Below, piece after piece: positions 20,161-30,582 of a stretch of 64,000 bases of DNA. The position numbers and the translations under genes were made by a program. This DNA is from Brettanomyces bruxellensis. Lineage: Eukaryota; Ascomycota; Pichiomycetes; Pichiales; Pichiaceae. Below the pieces are notes generated by a model that did no database searches, had not been told where the DNA came from, and was given only the letters and a program-made list of their open reading frames with translations. The DNA is taken from positions 372,001-436,000 of the forward strand of contig NC_054688.1 in NCBI RefSeq assembly GCF_011074885.1, read 5' to 3'. Each line of letters begins with the position of its first letter. Position 1 is the first letter of the stretch.

Positions 20161-21837
20161 ATGTCATCCTCAGAGATTAGCTCCAAGCAATCTAATCAGG
20201 TTGCAAATGGGCAAAACAATGAACTAGCTGGAGGAAATCCAGACACGTTTGAGGACAGAACTCAGCTAAAGCAGCAGCTTGACCAGGCTCCTGTTGAACC
20301 AGTGGCAGCTCCTGTTGAAAATAAATCATCATACCTTTTTGCTGGTGTGATGTGTCTTCTTATTGCATTCGGAGGTTTTGTTTTCGGTTGGGATACGGGT
20401 ACCATTTCCGGTTTCGTGAACATGCCAGACTTCTTGAAAAGGTTCGGTCAATGGTCTGATGCTGATAACGAGTACTACTTGAGTAAGGTCAGAACAGGTT
20501 TGATTGTTTCCATTTTCAACATTGGTTGTGCTTTCGGAGGTGTTACACTCGCTAAGACAGGTGATATTTACGGAAGAAAGAAAGGTTTGATGGTTACTAT
20601 GGTTATTTACATTGTCGGTATTATCATTCAAATTGCATCTGTTAAGTCATGGGTTCAGTATTTCATTGGAAGAATTGTTTCAGGTTTTGCTGTTGGTTCG
20701 ATTTCTATTTTGTGCCCAATGTTCATTTCCGAGACTTCTCCAAAGGCTATCAGAGGTGCTTGCGTTTCCTGCTACCAATTGATGATCACCTTGGGTATCT
20801 TCTTGGGTTACTGCACTGATTACGGTACTTACCATAACTATGATGACTCCAGACAGTGGAGAATTCCATTAGGTCTTTGCTTTGCTTGGGCTTTGTTTAT
20901 GATCTTCGGTATGACTTTGATGCCAGAATCACCAAGATTCCTTGTTGAGAAAAAGAGAATGGAAGAGGCCAAGAAATCAGTTGGTAAGGTTAACAAATGT
21001 GCACCAGACTCGGACTTCACTCTTCAGGAAGTTAACCGTATTATTGATGCTATTGAGACAGAAGCTCTTGCAGGTAATGCTTCTTGGGGAGAGTTGTTCA
21101 CAGGTAAGCCAAAGATTTTCTACCGTTTGTCTATGGGTATCATGCTTCAATCTCTTCAGCAATTGACAGGTGATAACTATTTCTTCTACTACGGTACTAC
21201 GATTTTCAAGTCCGTTGGTTTGACAGACTCGTTTGAAACATCTATCATTCTTGGTATTGTCAACTTTGCATCCACCTTCCCATCTCTTTACATTGTTGAT
21301 AGATTTGGTAGAAGATGGACATTGCTTGCTGGATGTGTTGGTATGCTTGTTTGTCTTGTTATCTTTGCCTCTCTTGGTGTTAAGACCTTATACAAGGGTG
21401 CTTACGGTGTTGATCCAAACACATCTGCAGGTGACGCTATGATTTTCCTTGCATGTTTGTACATTTTCTTCTTTGCTACCACCTGGGGTCCAACCGTGTT
21501 TGTTGTTGTTTCAGAGACTTATCCATTGAGAATCAGAGCTAAGGGTATGGGATTGGCACAGTCCGCTAACTGGCTATGGGGATTCTTGATTGCATTCTTC
21601 ACTCCATTCATTACAGGTGCTATTCACTTTGCATACGGTTACGTGTTCTTTGGATGTGTTGTGTTTGCATTCTTCTACGTTGCTACTTGTGTTCCAGAAA
21701 CCAAAGGTCTATCATTGGAAGATGTTGATGAGATTTACAGGCACTTCACTCCAGGTACTGCCTTCCTTTCTAAGTTCTCTAATGCTGAAAAGGCTAAGGA
21801 ACTGGCGGAGGAAGAAGAGACAGCTCAGAAAGCTTAG
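20161..21837 (+). CDS. HXT-type hexose transporter, tandem copy B
   Basis: 558-residue hexose permease with all family motifs of copy A, including TM7 [13 protein letters not shown] and PETKGLSLE. Long stretches are identical to copy A at the nucleotide level, for example around 20302-20610 against 16132-16440. Distinguishing features: N-terminal residues 10-27 are replaced relative to A; SVKSWV where A and C have SS.SWI; an extra cysteine in [23 protein letters not shown]; and the tail ending EEEETAQKA. The start ATG at 20161 is the first in the transcript after the TATA box. Probably a recently duplicated isoform with glucose as likely substrate; whether affinity differs from A and C cannot be read from sequence. 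Confidence 0.93.
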   Translation: MSSSEISSKQSNQVANGQNNELAGGNPDTFEDRTQLKQQLDQAPVEPVAAPVENKSSYLFAGVMCLLIAFGGFVFGWDTGTISGFVNMPDFLKRFGQWSDADNEYYLSKVRTGLIVSIFNIGCAFGGVTLAKTGDIYGRKKGLMVTMVIYIVGIIIQIASVKSWVQYFIGRIVSGFAVGSISILCPMFISETSPKAIRGACVSCYQLMITLGIFLGYCTDYGTYHNYDDSRQWRIPLGLCFAWALFMIFGMTLMPESPRFLVEKKRMEEAKKSVGKVNKCAPDSDFTLQEVNRIIDAIETEALAGNASWGELFTGKPKIFYRLSMGIMLQSLQQLTGDNYFFYYGTTIFKSVGLTDSFETSIILGIVNFASTFPSLYIVDRFGRRWTLLAGCVGMLVCLVIFASLGVKTLYKGAYGVDPNTSAGDAMIFLACLYIFFFATTWGPTVFVVVSETYPLRIRAKGMGLAQSANWLWGFLIAFFTPFITGAIHFAYGYVFFGCVVFAFFYVATCVPETKGLSLEDVDEIYRHFTPGTAFLSKFSNAEKAKELAEEEETAQKA

Positions 21838-23549
21838 ATAAAGTAGTTGCACTCCATAGGGTTTTAAGATTTATTGAGTACTATTTTATTTGCTTTCCCT
21901 AATTTTTTTTACGTTTGAATGATTCTTATACATGTTTTATGACTGTTTTGTTTTTTGTTAAACAAATTTTTTAAATATGATGATCAATTGACTAATATTA
22001 ATTATACTTATGGAGGTAGAGGGGATTGTAGATATCAGATTGCTAATAACGGTCTATTAGATCAGAGTTGAATACGTGGGATACATTTAATATTATAATA
22101 GGATTTACGCTTTCACGGAAATGCGGAGCTAGGGTCCTCTTGACGGATAATTTCTATTTTAGGGCTCAATTTGGGTTCGGTTAGATATGGGTCAGATCTG
22201 ATTCAGATCTTAGGTTTGAAAAGTTTGAAAATTCACAATTTTGGTTACTTAGTAACGTCTATTTGTATAATTATTTTTTTGGTACTGTACATTAACTATA
22301 TAGAGCCTTTAATTGAAAGCCAGGAATATAATTTTAACTATATAAGCAAGAAAAGTATATACATTAATATGATTCAAAACTTTTCACTTCGGATAAATTT
22401 GACACAAATAATGCGCTTCTTAAGAACTTCCATATGGAGTATAAGTTAGGACTTTCCTGCAATGCATAGCAAAACGTACACGATACAATGAAAAAGAAAG
22501 GAAAAATGTCAGTTAATACGAGGCAACGAAATAACCAAGTTATGCAGTTGATGCAGTGCATTGAGAATTGTCTTAAAACTTATAAACTTCGATCTACAAT
22601 TTAGACTTGCATCTCCATAGGACCATACGGATTAATTGATCGGCTCGGATCTAGAAAAAAAGCCCTGAGATCTATTATTTGGGGCCTCAAAGAAATTTAT
22701 TGTTAGTTTAAAAATGAACGCTAATTCTGTTAGTGGGAGCACCAGCTGAAAAATCGAAATGGCTGGAGGATGTGGGGCTGCTCCGCAAAAACTTTTCGCA
22801 TTTACAAACAACGGTCAACTTCTCTCCGTGATTTCAACCAATAGCAAGTTTTTCCATTAAAAAAAGACAATGGACCCACATTGATTTTTGAATGCAATCT
22901 TCCTATACCGAACTTTTCCGGAATATTAATCCGAGAGGCGGGTTTTCTTCGAATTTTTTTTTTCTTCCTTACTCCATACTTCTTCGGCTTGATATTCATA
23001 CTTAGAACCTCCTGGAGCGTGTTTGTACCTCTATGATTGAATAATACAGAACATAAATGCATTAAATTAGTAATGTGGGTACTTCACATTTTCAAAGCAA
23101 ATGAGAGACAAAGAAAATGTTGTGACATACAGACAAAGAAATGAAACATATTCAGTCACTTGATTTTTTGGTGTCTAGAAAAAAACAGAAACAAAGACTT
23201 TGAAATACAGTAAAAGGTGGGATATCAACAATAGAAACAAAGAAAAGCAGAAAGAAGAATGGATAATTGTATGCAAATTGTTGTCTGGAGAAAATTTTTG
23301 CGGATTGTTTGCCCACTCGGAAAAACTTGAGTAAAAATTTTCCGGGGCAAGAGACCCCACATATTTGCGAAGCGGAAACATTCTGCGGTGTGAGTGAAAG
23401 ACCACAGAGTATAAATACAGACTCTCGCGACCCTTTTTTTTCTAATATTTGTTTATCGTAACAACTATTCTAACATTTTTTTTCTTCATTCAGCAAGAAG
23501 AACTTTAACTAGTTTTTTTAATATACTACATTAACTATTAATTAATAAT
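21838..23549. other. 1.7-kb gene-free region: promoter of HXT copy C
   Basis: No supportable gene. It contains GGGGCTGCTCCGCAAAA at 22774-22790 and CGGTCAACTTC at 22812-22822, counterparts of elements before copy B. ACCCCACATAT lies at 23354-23364, a full match to the Mig1 pattern in reverse orientation, 56 bases before the TATA box. Confidence 0.6.
23410..23417 (+). promoter_or_regulatory. TATA box of HXT copy C
   Basis: TATAAATA, 140 bases before the ATG at 23550. Confidence 0.65.
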
Positions 23550-25214
23550 ATGTCATCTTCTTCTGAGATTAGTTCAAAGCACTCAGATGGAGCTGCACCA
23601 AACGATGCAGCCCCTGAAGACAGGTTCGAGGACAGAACCCAACTTAAACAGCAGCTTGAGGAGGCTCCTGTTGAGCCAGTGGCTGTTCCAGTTGAGAATA
23701 CTTCATCCTACGCTTTTGCTGGTGTGATGTGTCTTCTTATTGCATTCGGTGGTTTCGTTTTCGGTTGGGATACGGGTACCATTTCCGGTTTCGTGAACAT
23801 GCCAGATTTCTTGAGAAGGTTCGGTCAATGGTCTGATGCTGATAACGAGTACTACTTGAGTAAGGTCAGAACAGGTTTGATTGTTTCCATTTTCAACATT
23901 GGTTGTGCTTTCGGAGGTGTTACACTCGCTAAGACAGGTGATGTTTACGGAAGAAAGAAGGGTTTGATGGTTACTATGGTTATTTACATTGTCGGTATTA
24001 TCATCCAAATTGCTTCCAGCCATTCATGGATCCAATATTTCATTGGAAGAATTGTTTCCGGTTTCGCTGTTGGTTCCACTTCTATTTTGTGCCCAATGTT
24101 CATTTCTGAGACTTCTCCAAAAGCTATCAGAGGTGCTTGTGTTTCATCGTATCAGTTGATGATCACCTTGGGTATCTTCTTGGGTTACTGTACTGATTAC
24201 GGTACTTATCACAACTATGATGACTCCAGACAGTGGAGAATTCCATTAGGTCTTTGCTTTGCTTGGGCTTTGTTTATGATCTTCGGTATGACTTTGATGC
24301 CAGAGTCACCAAGATTCCTTGTTGAGAAGAAGAGAATGGAAGAAGCTAAGAAATCCGTTGCTAAGGTTAATAAGAGTGCTCCAGACTCGGACTTCACTCT
24401 TCAGGAGGTTAACCGTATTATTGATGCTATCGAGACAGAAGCTCTTGCCGGTAATGCTTCTTGGGGAGAGTTGTTCACAGGTAAGCCAAAGATTTTCTAC
24501 CGTTTGGTTATGGGTATCATGCTTCAATCTCTTCAGCAATTGACAGGTGATAACTATTTCTTCTACTACGGTACTACTATTTTCAAGTCCGTTGGTATGA
24601 ACGATTCTTTCTTGACCTCCATCATTCTTGGTGTTGTCAACTTTGCATCCACCTTCCCATCCCTTTACGTTGTTGACCACTTCGGTAGAAGATGGACTTT
24701 GCTTGGAGGTTGTATCGGTATGATGGTTTGTCTTGTTATCTTTGCTTCTCTTGGTGTTAAGGCATTGTACAAGGGTGCTTACGGTGTTGATCCAAACACA
24801 GGTGCTGGTGATGGTATGATTTTCCTTGCATGCTTGTACATTTTCTTCTTTGCTACCACCTGGGGTCCAACCGTGTTTGTTGTTGTTTCAGAGACTTATC
24901 CATTGAGAATCAGATCTAAGGGTATGGGATTGGCACAGTCCGCTAACTGGCTATGGGGATTCTTAATTGCATTCTTCACTCCATTCATCACAGGTGCTAT
25001 TCACTTTGCATACGGTTACGTTTTCTTTGGATGTGTTGTGTTTGCATTCTTCTACGTTGCTACTTGTGTTCCAGAAACTAAGGGTATGTCTTTGGAGGAT
25101 GTTGATGAGCTTTACAGACATTTCACTCCAGGTACTGCCTTCCTTTCTAAGTTCTCTAATGCTGAAAAGGCTAAACAGCTGGCCGAGGAGGGAGAGGTCG
25201 CCCAGAAGGCTTAA
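23550..25214 (+). CDS. HXT-type hexose transporter, tandem copy C
   Basis: 554-residue hexose permease, third member of the direct tandem. The N-terminal tail is four residues shorter than in A and B and more acidic. All porter motifs are intact: [35 protein letters not shown] with Asp334, GRRW and PETKGMSLE. It is the most different of the three around TM7-TM8 ([23 protein letters not shown]) and near TM9-TM10 (NTGAGDGM). Elsewhere it alternates between agreement with A (tail GEVAQKA) and with B (GACV, FASTF, VFVVV, NAEKAK). This patchwork suggests gene conversion. Its 3' end faces RAD30 with only 163 bases between the stop codons. Confidence 0.93.
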   Translation: MSSSSEISSKHSDGAAPNDAAPEDRFEDRTQLKQQLEEAPVEPVAVPVENTSSYAFAGVMCLLIAFGGFVFGWDTGTISGFVNMPDFLRRFGQWSDADNEYYLSKVRTGLIVSIFNIGCAFGGVTLAKTGDVYGRKKGLMVTMVIYIVGIIIQIASSHSWIQYFIGRIVSGFAVGSTSILCPMFISETSPKAIRGACVSSYQLMITLGIFLGYCTDYGTYHNYDDSRQWRIPLGLCFAWALFMIFGMTLMPESPRFLVEKKRMEEAKKSVAKVNKSAPDSDFTLQEVNRIIDAIETEALAGNASWGELFTGKPKIFYRLVMGIMLQSLQQLTGDNYFFYYGTTIFKSVGMNDSFLTSIILGVVNFASTFPSLYVVDHFGRRWTLLGGCIGMMVCLVIFASLGVKALYKGAYGVDPNTGAGDGMIFLACLYIFFFATTWGPTVFVVVSETYPLRIRSKGMGLAQSANWLWGFLIAFFTPFITGAIHFAYGYVFFGCVVFAFFYVATCVPETKGMSLEDVDELYRHFTPGTAFLSKFSNAEKAKQLAEEGEVAQKA

Positions 25215-25377
25215 ATCTTTTCTGAACGTCATGTTGCAAATTAATTTTTACGATCGTTTCCATATATGGAATTATGTTGGTCTTTATGAATTTTTATGAT
25301 AAAAAAGATTAGCGGTAAATATATAGTATAGAATAATATACGGTGTTTTAATTTGAATGCTTTGCTTATTTAAATTA

Positions 25378-27192
25378 TTAATGATTAATTTCTGCGTCCA
25401 GCTTTACGGCTAAGTGGTAGTCTTTGTGTTCCAATATGGAGCTAGATTCGACTCTTTTGCCACACTCTGGGCATGTATATGCCATCGAAATATCTGTCAA
25501 CTTAGTGTCCAGTGTTTCTTTCTGTACTTGATGTTTCAATTTCTTGTCCGCTGTTAAAAAACTTAGAATTCCAGCATTTTGCTTTCGTCGCTTTCTGCTC
25601 TCGTAATGTAAACTTGAAGTCGTTTCTGCAGATTTCTTGCTTACAAATTTGTGCTGCTCATACTGCTCCTCGCGTTTCAATTTCTTATTCCCACCCATTA
25701 GATTGTCAATTGTTTGAAAGCCCCACAAATCCTTGAATCCACTGATCTCCAATGCTCCCCGTTGGCAAGGATACATGGATATTCCGTGCGATTTCTCGCT
25801 CCAACTTTTTCCAAGCTCTATGAGTAGGCAGTGGCTCAAACGGGTAAGCGTTTTTGTAATTTGATCGTATTCCTTAACCGGACTAATTGTCACTTGTTTC
25901 GATCTTGTGATACCAAATGATGATATGATCAATCCAAGCTTTGTTGGCCTTCTTATTCGTCCATCTTCCTCATCTAAATCTTGGAGACGAAGAACCAAAT
26001 CACCTACGAACACATCAAACCAAGGATACATATCGTTCGGCCCATTGACTGCTTTTCCACGAAAGATCTTGTTTGATGTCATGGATTTTAAGTCTATTCT
26101 TGCTGTGAGCGGATCTGTAAGTTCTCCACGAACAATCTTGTACACACGCTCCGCTAATTGGTGATCATGATCTAGCCGACTGTCGAGATCTTTCAGGGAG
26201 AATGTATCTCGAATAAATCCAATCTGATTAGAGCTTTCTTCTCCATCATCATCCAATCTACCATCCAAGAGACGTGAAGATACCAATTCACCAGCCTTCC
26301 CGCCCATGGACCAAAAGTCGTGAAGTGAAAACTTTGCGAGAAACTCCGGAATTGTGGAATTTCTGACAACCGTCTGTGCATTTGGCTTCTTATACCCGCT
26401 GGCCAACTTTGCCAGAGTTTTCACTCTGCCTACACCCGCAGAGGTTGTGTAATTGAGTGTGTCTACAACCTTTTTCCGAATCTCATAAGCCAAATTTGAT
26501 CCAATGAGAATAGCCACATCATCCCAATCATTGATGACCGGCCCATTTTGCTCGTCTTCATCTTCTTTTGGTATCACGAAACCTTTCCACTGTAGATTTG
26601 CACTACCAAAGCTTTTTTGGGTAAGCAATGGCAACTTATCAGCCAACTTCCATTCTTTTGTATCGTCAAAAATCTCCGGAAAGAGTTTCACCATTCGCTT
26701 AAAAACAAGTCGCCCAAGGTCCATGAAACTCTCATCAACACTGGCTTTTTCAACTAAATCACAGAATGATCTAAATATCCTCATCATCTTCCTACTCTCA
26801 CGTCTGTATGGATCCAAAGAAACTTTATGGTTGGCAGGAGAAGGACGATAATCAACATACTTCCATATTGGTTCACCTTTCTTGAACACAGCGGTGTGAG
26901 CAACTACTAACTTTGGGCATTTTTTGAGAGCGCTCTGCAAAGAGTCCATACGACTTATACCAAACTTTCTTGCGGCATAAGAAACAGCAATAATCGAATT
27001 CCATTGAAGACACACAACTGGATCGTCCGGGCCCAAATTCAAACGATTCTGCTCATACTGTGCAAAGAATGCATTGACATCAACGTGACAGATCACCGCC
27101 AACGGACTTGTGTAAGCTTTTTGAGGATCGTTAAGATCCAGAAGATTTTTATACGTGAACTTCGACTCTTCTGCACTTTCTACTTTGGACAT
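25378..27192 (-). CDS. RAD30: RAD30, DNA polymerase eta
   Basis: Y-family polymerase that copies past UV photoproducts, acting in the nucleus at stalled forks. 604 residues against about 632 in S. cerevisiae. Catalytic metal ligands are visible: Asp38 in HVDVNAFFAQ and Asp153/Glu154 in SVDESFMDL. The thumb helix-hairpin-helix region follows the conserved TSAGVGRVKTLAKLAS, and the little finger lies at about 400-480. At the C-terminus is a UBZ zinc finger (C574, C577, H589, H593) for ubiquitinated PCNA. A PIP-like motif NAGILSFL lies before the UBZ, whereas in S. cerevisiae the PCNA-binding motif, as I recall, is at the extreme C-terminus. The ATG at 27192 is the first of the frame. Confidence 0.96.
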   Translation of the reverse strand: MSKVESAEESKFTYKNLLDLNDPQKAYTSPLAVICHVDVNAFFAQYEQNRLNLGPDDPVVCLQWNSIIAVSYAARKFGISRMDSLQSALKKCPKLVVAHTAVFKKGEPIWKYVDYRPSPANHKVSLDPYRRESRKMMRIFRSFCDLVEKASVDESFMDLGRLVFKRMVKLFPEIFDDTKEWKLADKLPLLTQKSFGSANLQWKGFVIPKEDEDEQNGPVINDWDDVAILIGSNLAYEIRKKVVDTLNYTTSAGVGRVKTLAKLASGYKKPNAQTVVRNSTIPEFLAKFSLHDFWSMGGKAGELVSSRLLDGRLDDDGEESSNQIGFIRDTFSLKDLDSRLDHDHQLAERVYKIVRGELTDPLTARIDLKSMTSNKIFRGKAVNGPNDMYPWFDVFVGDLVLRLQDLDEEDGRIRRPTKLGLIISSFGITRSKQVTISPVKEYDQITKTLTRLSHCLLIELGKSWSEKSHGISMYPCQRGALEISGFKDLWGFQTIDNLMGGNKKLKREEQYEQHKFVSKKSAETTSSLHYESRKRRKQNAGILSFLTADKKLKHQVQKETLDTKLTDISMAYTCPECGKRVESSSILEHKDYHLAVKLDAEINH

Positions 27193-27359
27193 CGTTCATG
27201 ATAGAATTAAATTCGGCCATGCACTGACCATAGATGATTCAAATAAGGCAATATATAATCTCTCTTTTACCATCGGGTAATATCTACCGAATGCAGAGAT
27301 AAGTGCAGTTGCGTTCTAATGGAAACTCATGCGTACATATTCGGCAGTAATAAATAAGG

Positions 27360-27369
27360 TGCACGGATG
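27360..27369 (-). promoter_or_regulatory. HOMOL1/Rap1-like site
   Basis: TGCACGGATG, reverse complement CATCCGTGCA, matches the core of the HOMOL1/UASrpg (Rap1) element. It lies 168 bases upstream of RAD30 and far upstream of ERD1. Confidence 0.4.
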
Positions 27370-27684
27370 CTTAAATCTTGTAGGCGAACCCTTACTCCCT
27401 CTACCCAGGGGAAGAAAATAAAAAACGCTCAGAAAAATTTGGTATCGATTTTCTGGAGTGAAAATTTTTAGATGCTTCGCATATGAACCTAATCCTCTAA
27501 TAACCACTTCTTCTTTACTAAAAAAAAGAATACGTTGTATAAGCGTCTATTGCTTGGGAATATTAGACATTACAAAAATGGTATTCATCTTAAGTTTAAG
27601 GTGAAGTACAATTACTGTGATATATAACCCGGATAGCATAGAACTACCAGCAATTTTGATCTTATTGGATGAATAGCTTTCTAC

Positions 27685-27776
27685 GACATTATGATGACAA
27701 GATGTCGCCCCAAACGGACTTTATAATGACCGACTCGACAATTTATGCCAAACACACTGAAAATCTGATATATGTC
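27685..27776 (+). ncRNA. Candidate box C/D snoRNA
   Basis: Box C ATGATGA at 27691-27697 and box D CTGA at 27765-27768. They are flanked by GACAT (27685-27689) and its complement ATGTC (27772-27776), which could close a terminal stem. The C-D distance is normal for yeast. A C'-like TAATGAC lies in the middle, but I see no clear D' box and could not match a guide to rRNA. Confidence 0.25.
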
Positions 27777-28312
27777 CGAGGCTATTCATTGATGAAATTA
27801 AATGCAGGTGATATATGACAACTGGGAGTACGTTCTCGACTTGGTAAAGTTGTTTATGGACTTTCAGTTGGAAGTAGTGATGGTCTCTTTCTATGATGTA
27901 CCAAAATTTTTCATGCTAATCATGATTGATCAAATAATTTGATTTAATGATTAAGAAATCTGAGTCTGAGAAAAAGATCCATTACGTATCGTGTATTTCA
28001 AGCTTTAAAATAAGTATTCGCCCTATTAAGTAGAGAAATTTATATTCAATGTATAAAACCGTGTAGAAGGGAGTTGCCGAAGGTTGAGTGTTGTATATTA
28101 CCAAGTTGTTTTACTCAGGAATGAAACGGCCGGCAAAATACCCTTTGTGGGCATATTGCAGTCTCGTCGATCGGCCTGGAGTACCATTTTTTGTCTTGGC
28201 TTTTTTTGAACTGTTGAATTTTAGAGATCACACTTTTCAGACTATTATCATCACTTCACTTCAGGTATTCTTGCTTTTTCCATCTAAACTATCAAGCGAT
28301 TATCAGGTGACG

Positions 28313-29515
28313 ATGGATGGATCAGCGGCAGATTCATCTAATGCTAAATATACCGCATTTGAACTCTATGTTCCGCTTCCATACCGTTCACTACTGCTGC
28401 TTAATATAGGTTTGTTTTTGTGGAACGTATGCCTTGATGTTTTTGCTAAATTTCGGATAGATTTCACCTCAGTAATGGGGCTGACACATCCAGATGTGTC
28501 ACCACGAACAATGAGGGGGCGATCACGCACTCTTTTGACACGTATTACGGCTCTCAATGCTGCAAATTATCTCACTTACATCTTTCTTATGAACATGGGT
28601 AGCTCATCCATGATAGTGGAGCTCTTACCTTTATTCGGCATAATATGCACATTTAGTGCTCTTCTTTATCCATCTATCCTAGTCGGTGGCAAAGACACCC
28701 CAGAGGCGGCTTACTATCGACAAACTTGGAGCAGAATAATCAAAGGAAACATCGATATTACCAGACGAACAAATGATATTCTACTCTCGGATACTATTAC
28801 GTCATACAGTAAAGTCATCGTCGACTTTCTCACATATTTATCAGCCCTGCTTTTGGGGTACAGGTTTCTTCCCTCTGAGGGAAAGAAGCTTCCTGAGGAT
28901 CATATGAGCCTCTACAATATGGATATCCTACTATCATATTACCCATCCATGGTGCGTATTAGACAATCATGGATGGAGTACAAAGAGGGGAGAAAGGGAA
29001 AATCCCCCCTGTACAACTGCATAAAGTATATTACAGCATTAATTCCCATTATCGGCACCGTTTTGTATAGAGCTAGGTATGTATCCACCTTATCCATTTG
29101 GTACTGGGGTATGCTCATAAACACAACTTTTTCCTTCATATGGGATGTTTCCAACGACTGGGATCTTGGAGTATTAAAAGGATTGATCACGAGCGATAAC
29201 AGAAAAGGCCCTAAGAAGGATTCTGAAGTTTTCAGGGAAGGATTATCATTTCCACAGCCATACTATGTTGGTGCAGTGCTTATAGACATGCTGCTTAGAT
29301 ATATTTGGATATGGAGACTCATATTTCCTCCCGGTCTGGTAAGCAGTTCTCCTATTGGCTCATTCTTCTCTCTGCTTCACACCACGGAGGAAGGCAGGCT
29401 GATATTAGAATTTCTAGAAATTGTGAGAAGATGGGTATGGATTATATTCAGGGTTGATGCCGATTACTGCAAGCTTGGAACAGACAAGAAGGATATTCCA
29501 ATGAGAGCCGTTTAA
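28313..29515 (+). CDS. ERD1: ERD1 homologue, EXS-domain membrane protein of the Golgi
   Basis: Erd1 is a multi-spanning Golgi protein of the EXS (ERD1/XPR1/SYG1) family, needed for retention of ER lumenal proteins and glycosyltransferase recycling and linked to phosphate export from the Golgi lumen. From the ATG at 28313 the product has 400 residues (S. cerevisiae 362). EXS landmarks are AAYYRQTWSR, the conserved FIWDVSNDWDLG in the second half, and EFLEIVRRWVWIIFRVDADY at the end, the family's C-terminal helix. The frame also contains an ATG at 28121, only 69 bases after a TATA box. That start would add 64 residues including a hydrophobic stretch. I prefer 28313 because VPLPYRSLLLLN begins the first conserved span, but the longer form cannot be excluded. 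Stop-to-stop distance to RRP17 is 170 bases. Confidence 0.85.
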   Translation: MDGSAADSSNAKYTAFELYVPLPYRSLLLLNIGLFLWNVCLDVFAKFRIDFTSVMGLTHPDVSPRTMRGRSRTLLTRITALNAANYLTYIFLMNMGSSSMIVELLPLFGIICTFSALLYPSILVGGKDTPEAAYYRQTWSRIIKGNIDITRRTNDILLSDTITSYSKVIVDFLTYLSALLLGYRFLPSEGKKLPEDHMSLYNMDILLSYYPSMVRIRQSWMEYKEGRKGKSPLYNCIKYITALIPIIGTVLYRARYVSTLSIWYWGMLINTTFSFIWDVSNDWDLGVLKGLITSDNRKGPKKDSEVFREGLSFPQPYYVGAVLIDMLLRYIWIWRLIFPPGLVSSSPIGSFFSLLHTTEEGRLILEFLEIVRRWVWIIFRVDADYCKLGTDKKDIPMRAV

Positions 29516-29685
29516 TTCAATGCATACAATATAAAAAGCACTTACATTTGTTGCAAGAGCAAAAATCGTGGTATTAGAACTGTAACATGTCCTGTAGCAT
29601 GCCCAACTAGTATTAATTATAGTAGTATTGGATATTAACAAACGCTAAACTAATTTGTCCTTAATGGTACATCTCTATTAGATCC

Positions 29686-30582
29686 TCACAGCCTGTTTTT
29701 CCTGTGCATAGACCTCTTCTTCTCCTTGACCTTCTTTATCTTTCTCTCTCTCTTGCTTAAATACTTCCTTTGCTTCTTCTTTCTTCTTTTCCTTTTAGAC
29801 TCCTCTTCATCCATTTCGCCATCATCCATTCCCATTAATCTTGCGTATTCTTTAGCCCTACTAACAGATTTCTCTAGAACATCCTTTGACTTTGAAAGAT
29901 CCACGTTGTTCTGCATCGCAATTTCTTCAACTGCGACCGCGTTTGGGTTTTCCATTGATTCTATAGTCACCTCAGATGTTCCAACAACTGGGGCATCGAC
30001 ATCCTGCACATTGTACACTTGTTTCACTTTAAGTATTCCCCTCATATTTGTACTATCATTCTCTTCCTCATGCAGTTCTTTACTGTCATCCTTGCCCTCA
30101 TTTTCTTCCTTAAATCCATGCCATTCTTCATACTCGCTATCCTCCTTGACATGCACTCTCTTTCTCTTCCTTGAGCCTAGATTTTCATTATCAGACTCAT
30201 CGTCTCCGCTGCTTTTGGTAGTGCCATTATCTTTGTCATCATTATCACTTTCGCTGCTGTCGTCACCATCATCATCATCATCATCACTATTTGCACCTCC
30301 TAGTTTTTCATTAAGCTCTTTCAATTCTGTTAGCCTTTGCTGCACCCTAAGCTTTCGGGCCTCTCTAATCTTTGCACGTTCCTCTATTCGGCTAAGACGA
30401 TTTTGCTCCTTTTTCTGCTCCTCTGCATGCTTTCTCCTTTGAAGCTTTCTTTTGTGAAATCCGGTTAAAAACTCCTTTCTTTTCTCCTTATCAAATGTCA
30501 CTTCTTCAACTCTATGGGCTTTAGTCTTCCTAGACCGATATCGCTCTCCCCCAGATAAAATGTCTCTGTTAGGCCTTGCCAT
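29686..30582 (-). CDS. RRP17: RRP17, Nol12-family rRNA processing factor
   Basis: Rrp17 is a nucleolar 5'-3' exonuclease of the Nop25/Nol12 family that trims the 5' ends of 5.8S and 25S rRNA. 298 residues (S. cerevisiae about 235). The family block is at the N-terminus: VTFDKEKRKEFLTGFHKRK near residues 28-46, then a long basic helix with IEERAKIREARK. The middle is an acidic Asp/Ser-rich linker (residues 95-130) and the end is very basic (KRKRRKKKQRKYLSKRERK), typical of nucleolar proteins. The extra length lies in the linkers. Convergent with ERD1, the same arrangement as in S. cerevisiae. A HOMOL1-type site sits 203 bases upstream. Confidence 0.93.
   Translation of the reverse strand: MARPNRDILSGGERYRSRKTKAHRVEEVTFDKEKRKEFLTGFHKRKLQRRKHAEEQKKEQNRLSRIEERAKIREARKLRVQQRLTELKELNEKLGGANSDDDDDDGDDSSESDNDDKDNGTTKSSGDDESDNENLGSRKRKRVHVKEDSEYEEWHGFKEENEGKDDSKELHEEENDSTNMRGILKVKQVYNVQDVDAPVVGTSEVTIESMENPNAVAVEEIAMQNNVDLSKSKDVLEKSVSRAKEYARLMGMDDGEMDEEESKRKRRKKKQRKYLSKRERKIKKVKEKKRSMHRKNRL

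Larger units (their letters stand above)
27193..28312. other. Divergent intergenic region RAD30 / ERD1
   Basis: About 1.1 kb. Contains a HOMOL1/Rap1-like site at 27360-27369, a candidate box C/D RNA at 27685-27776 and a TATA box (TATAAAA) at 28052-28058 that probably serves ERD1. No additional coding sequence is convincing. Confidence 0.55.
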
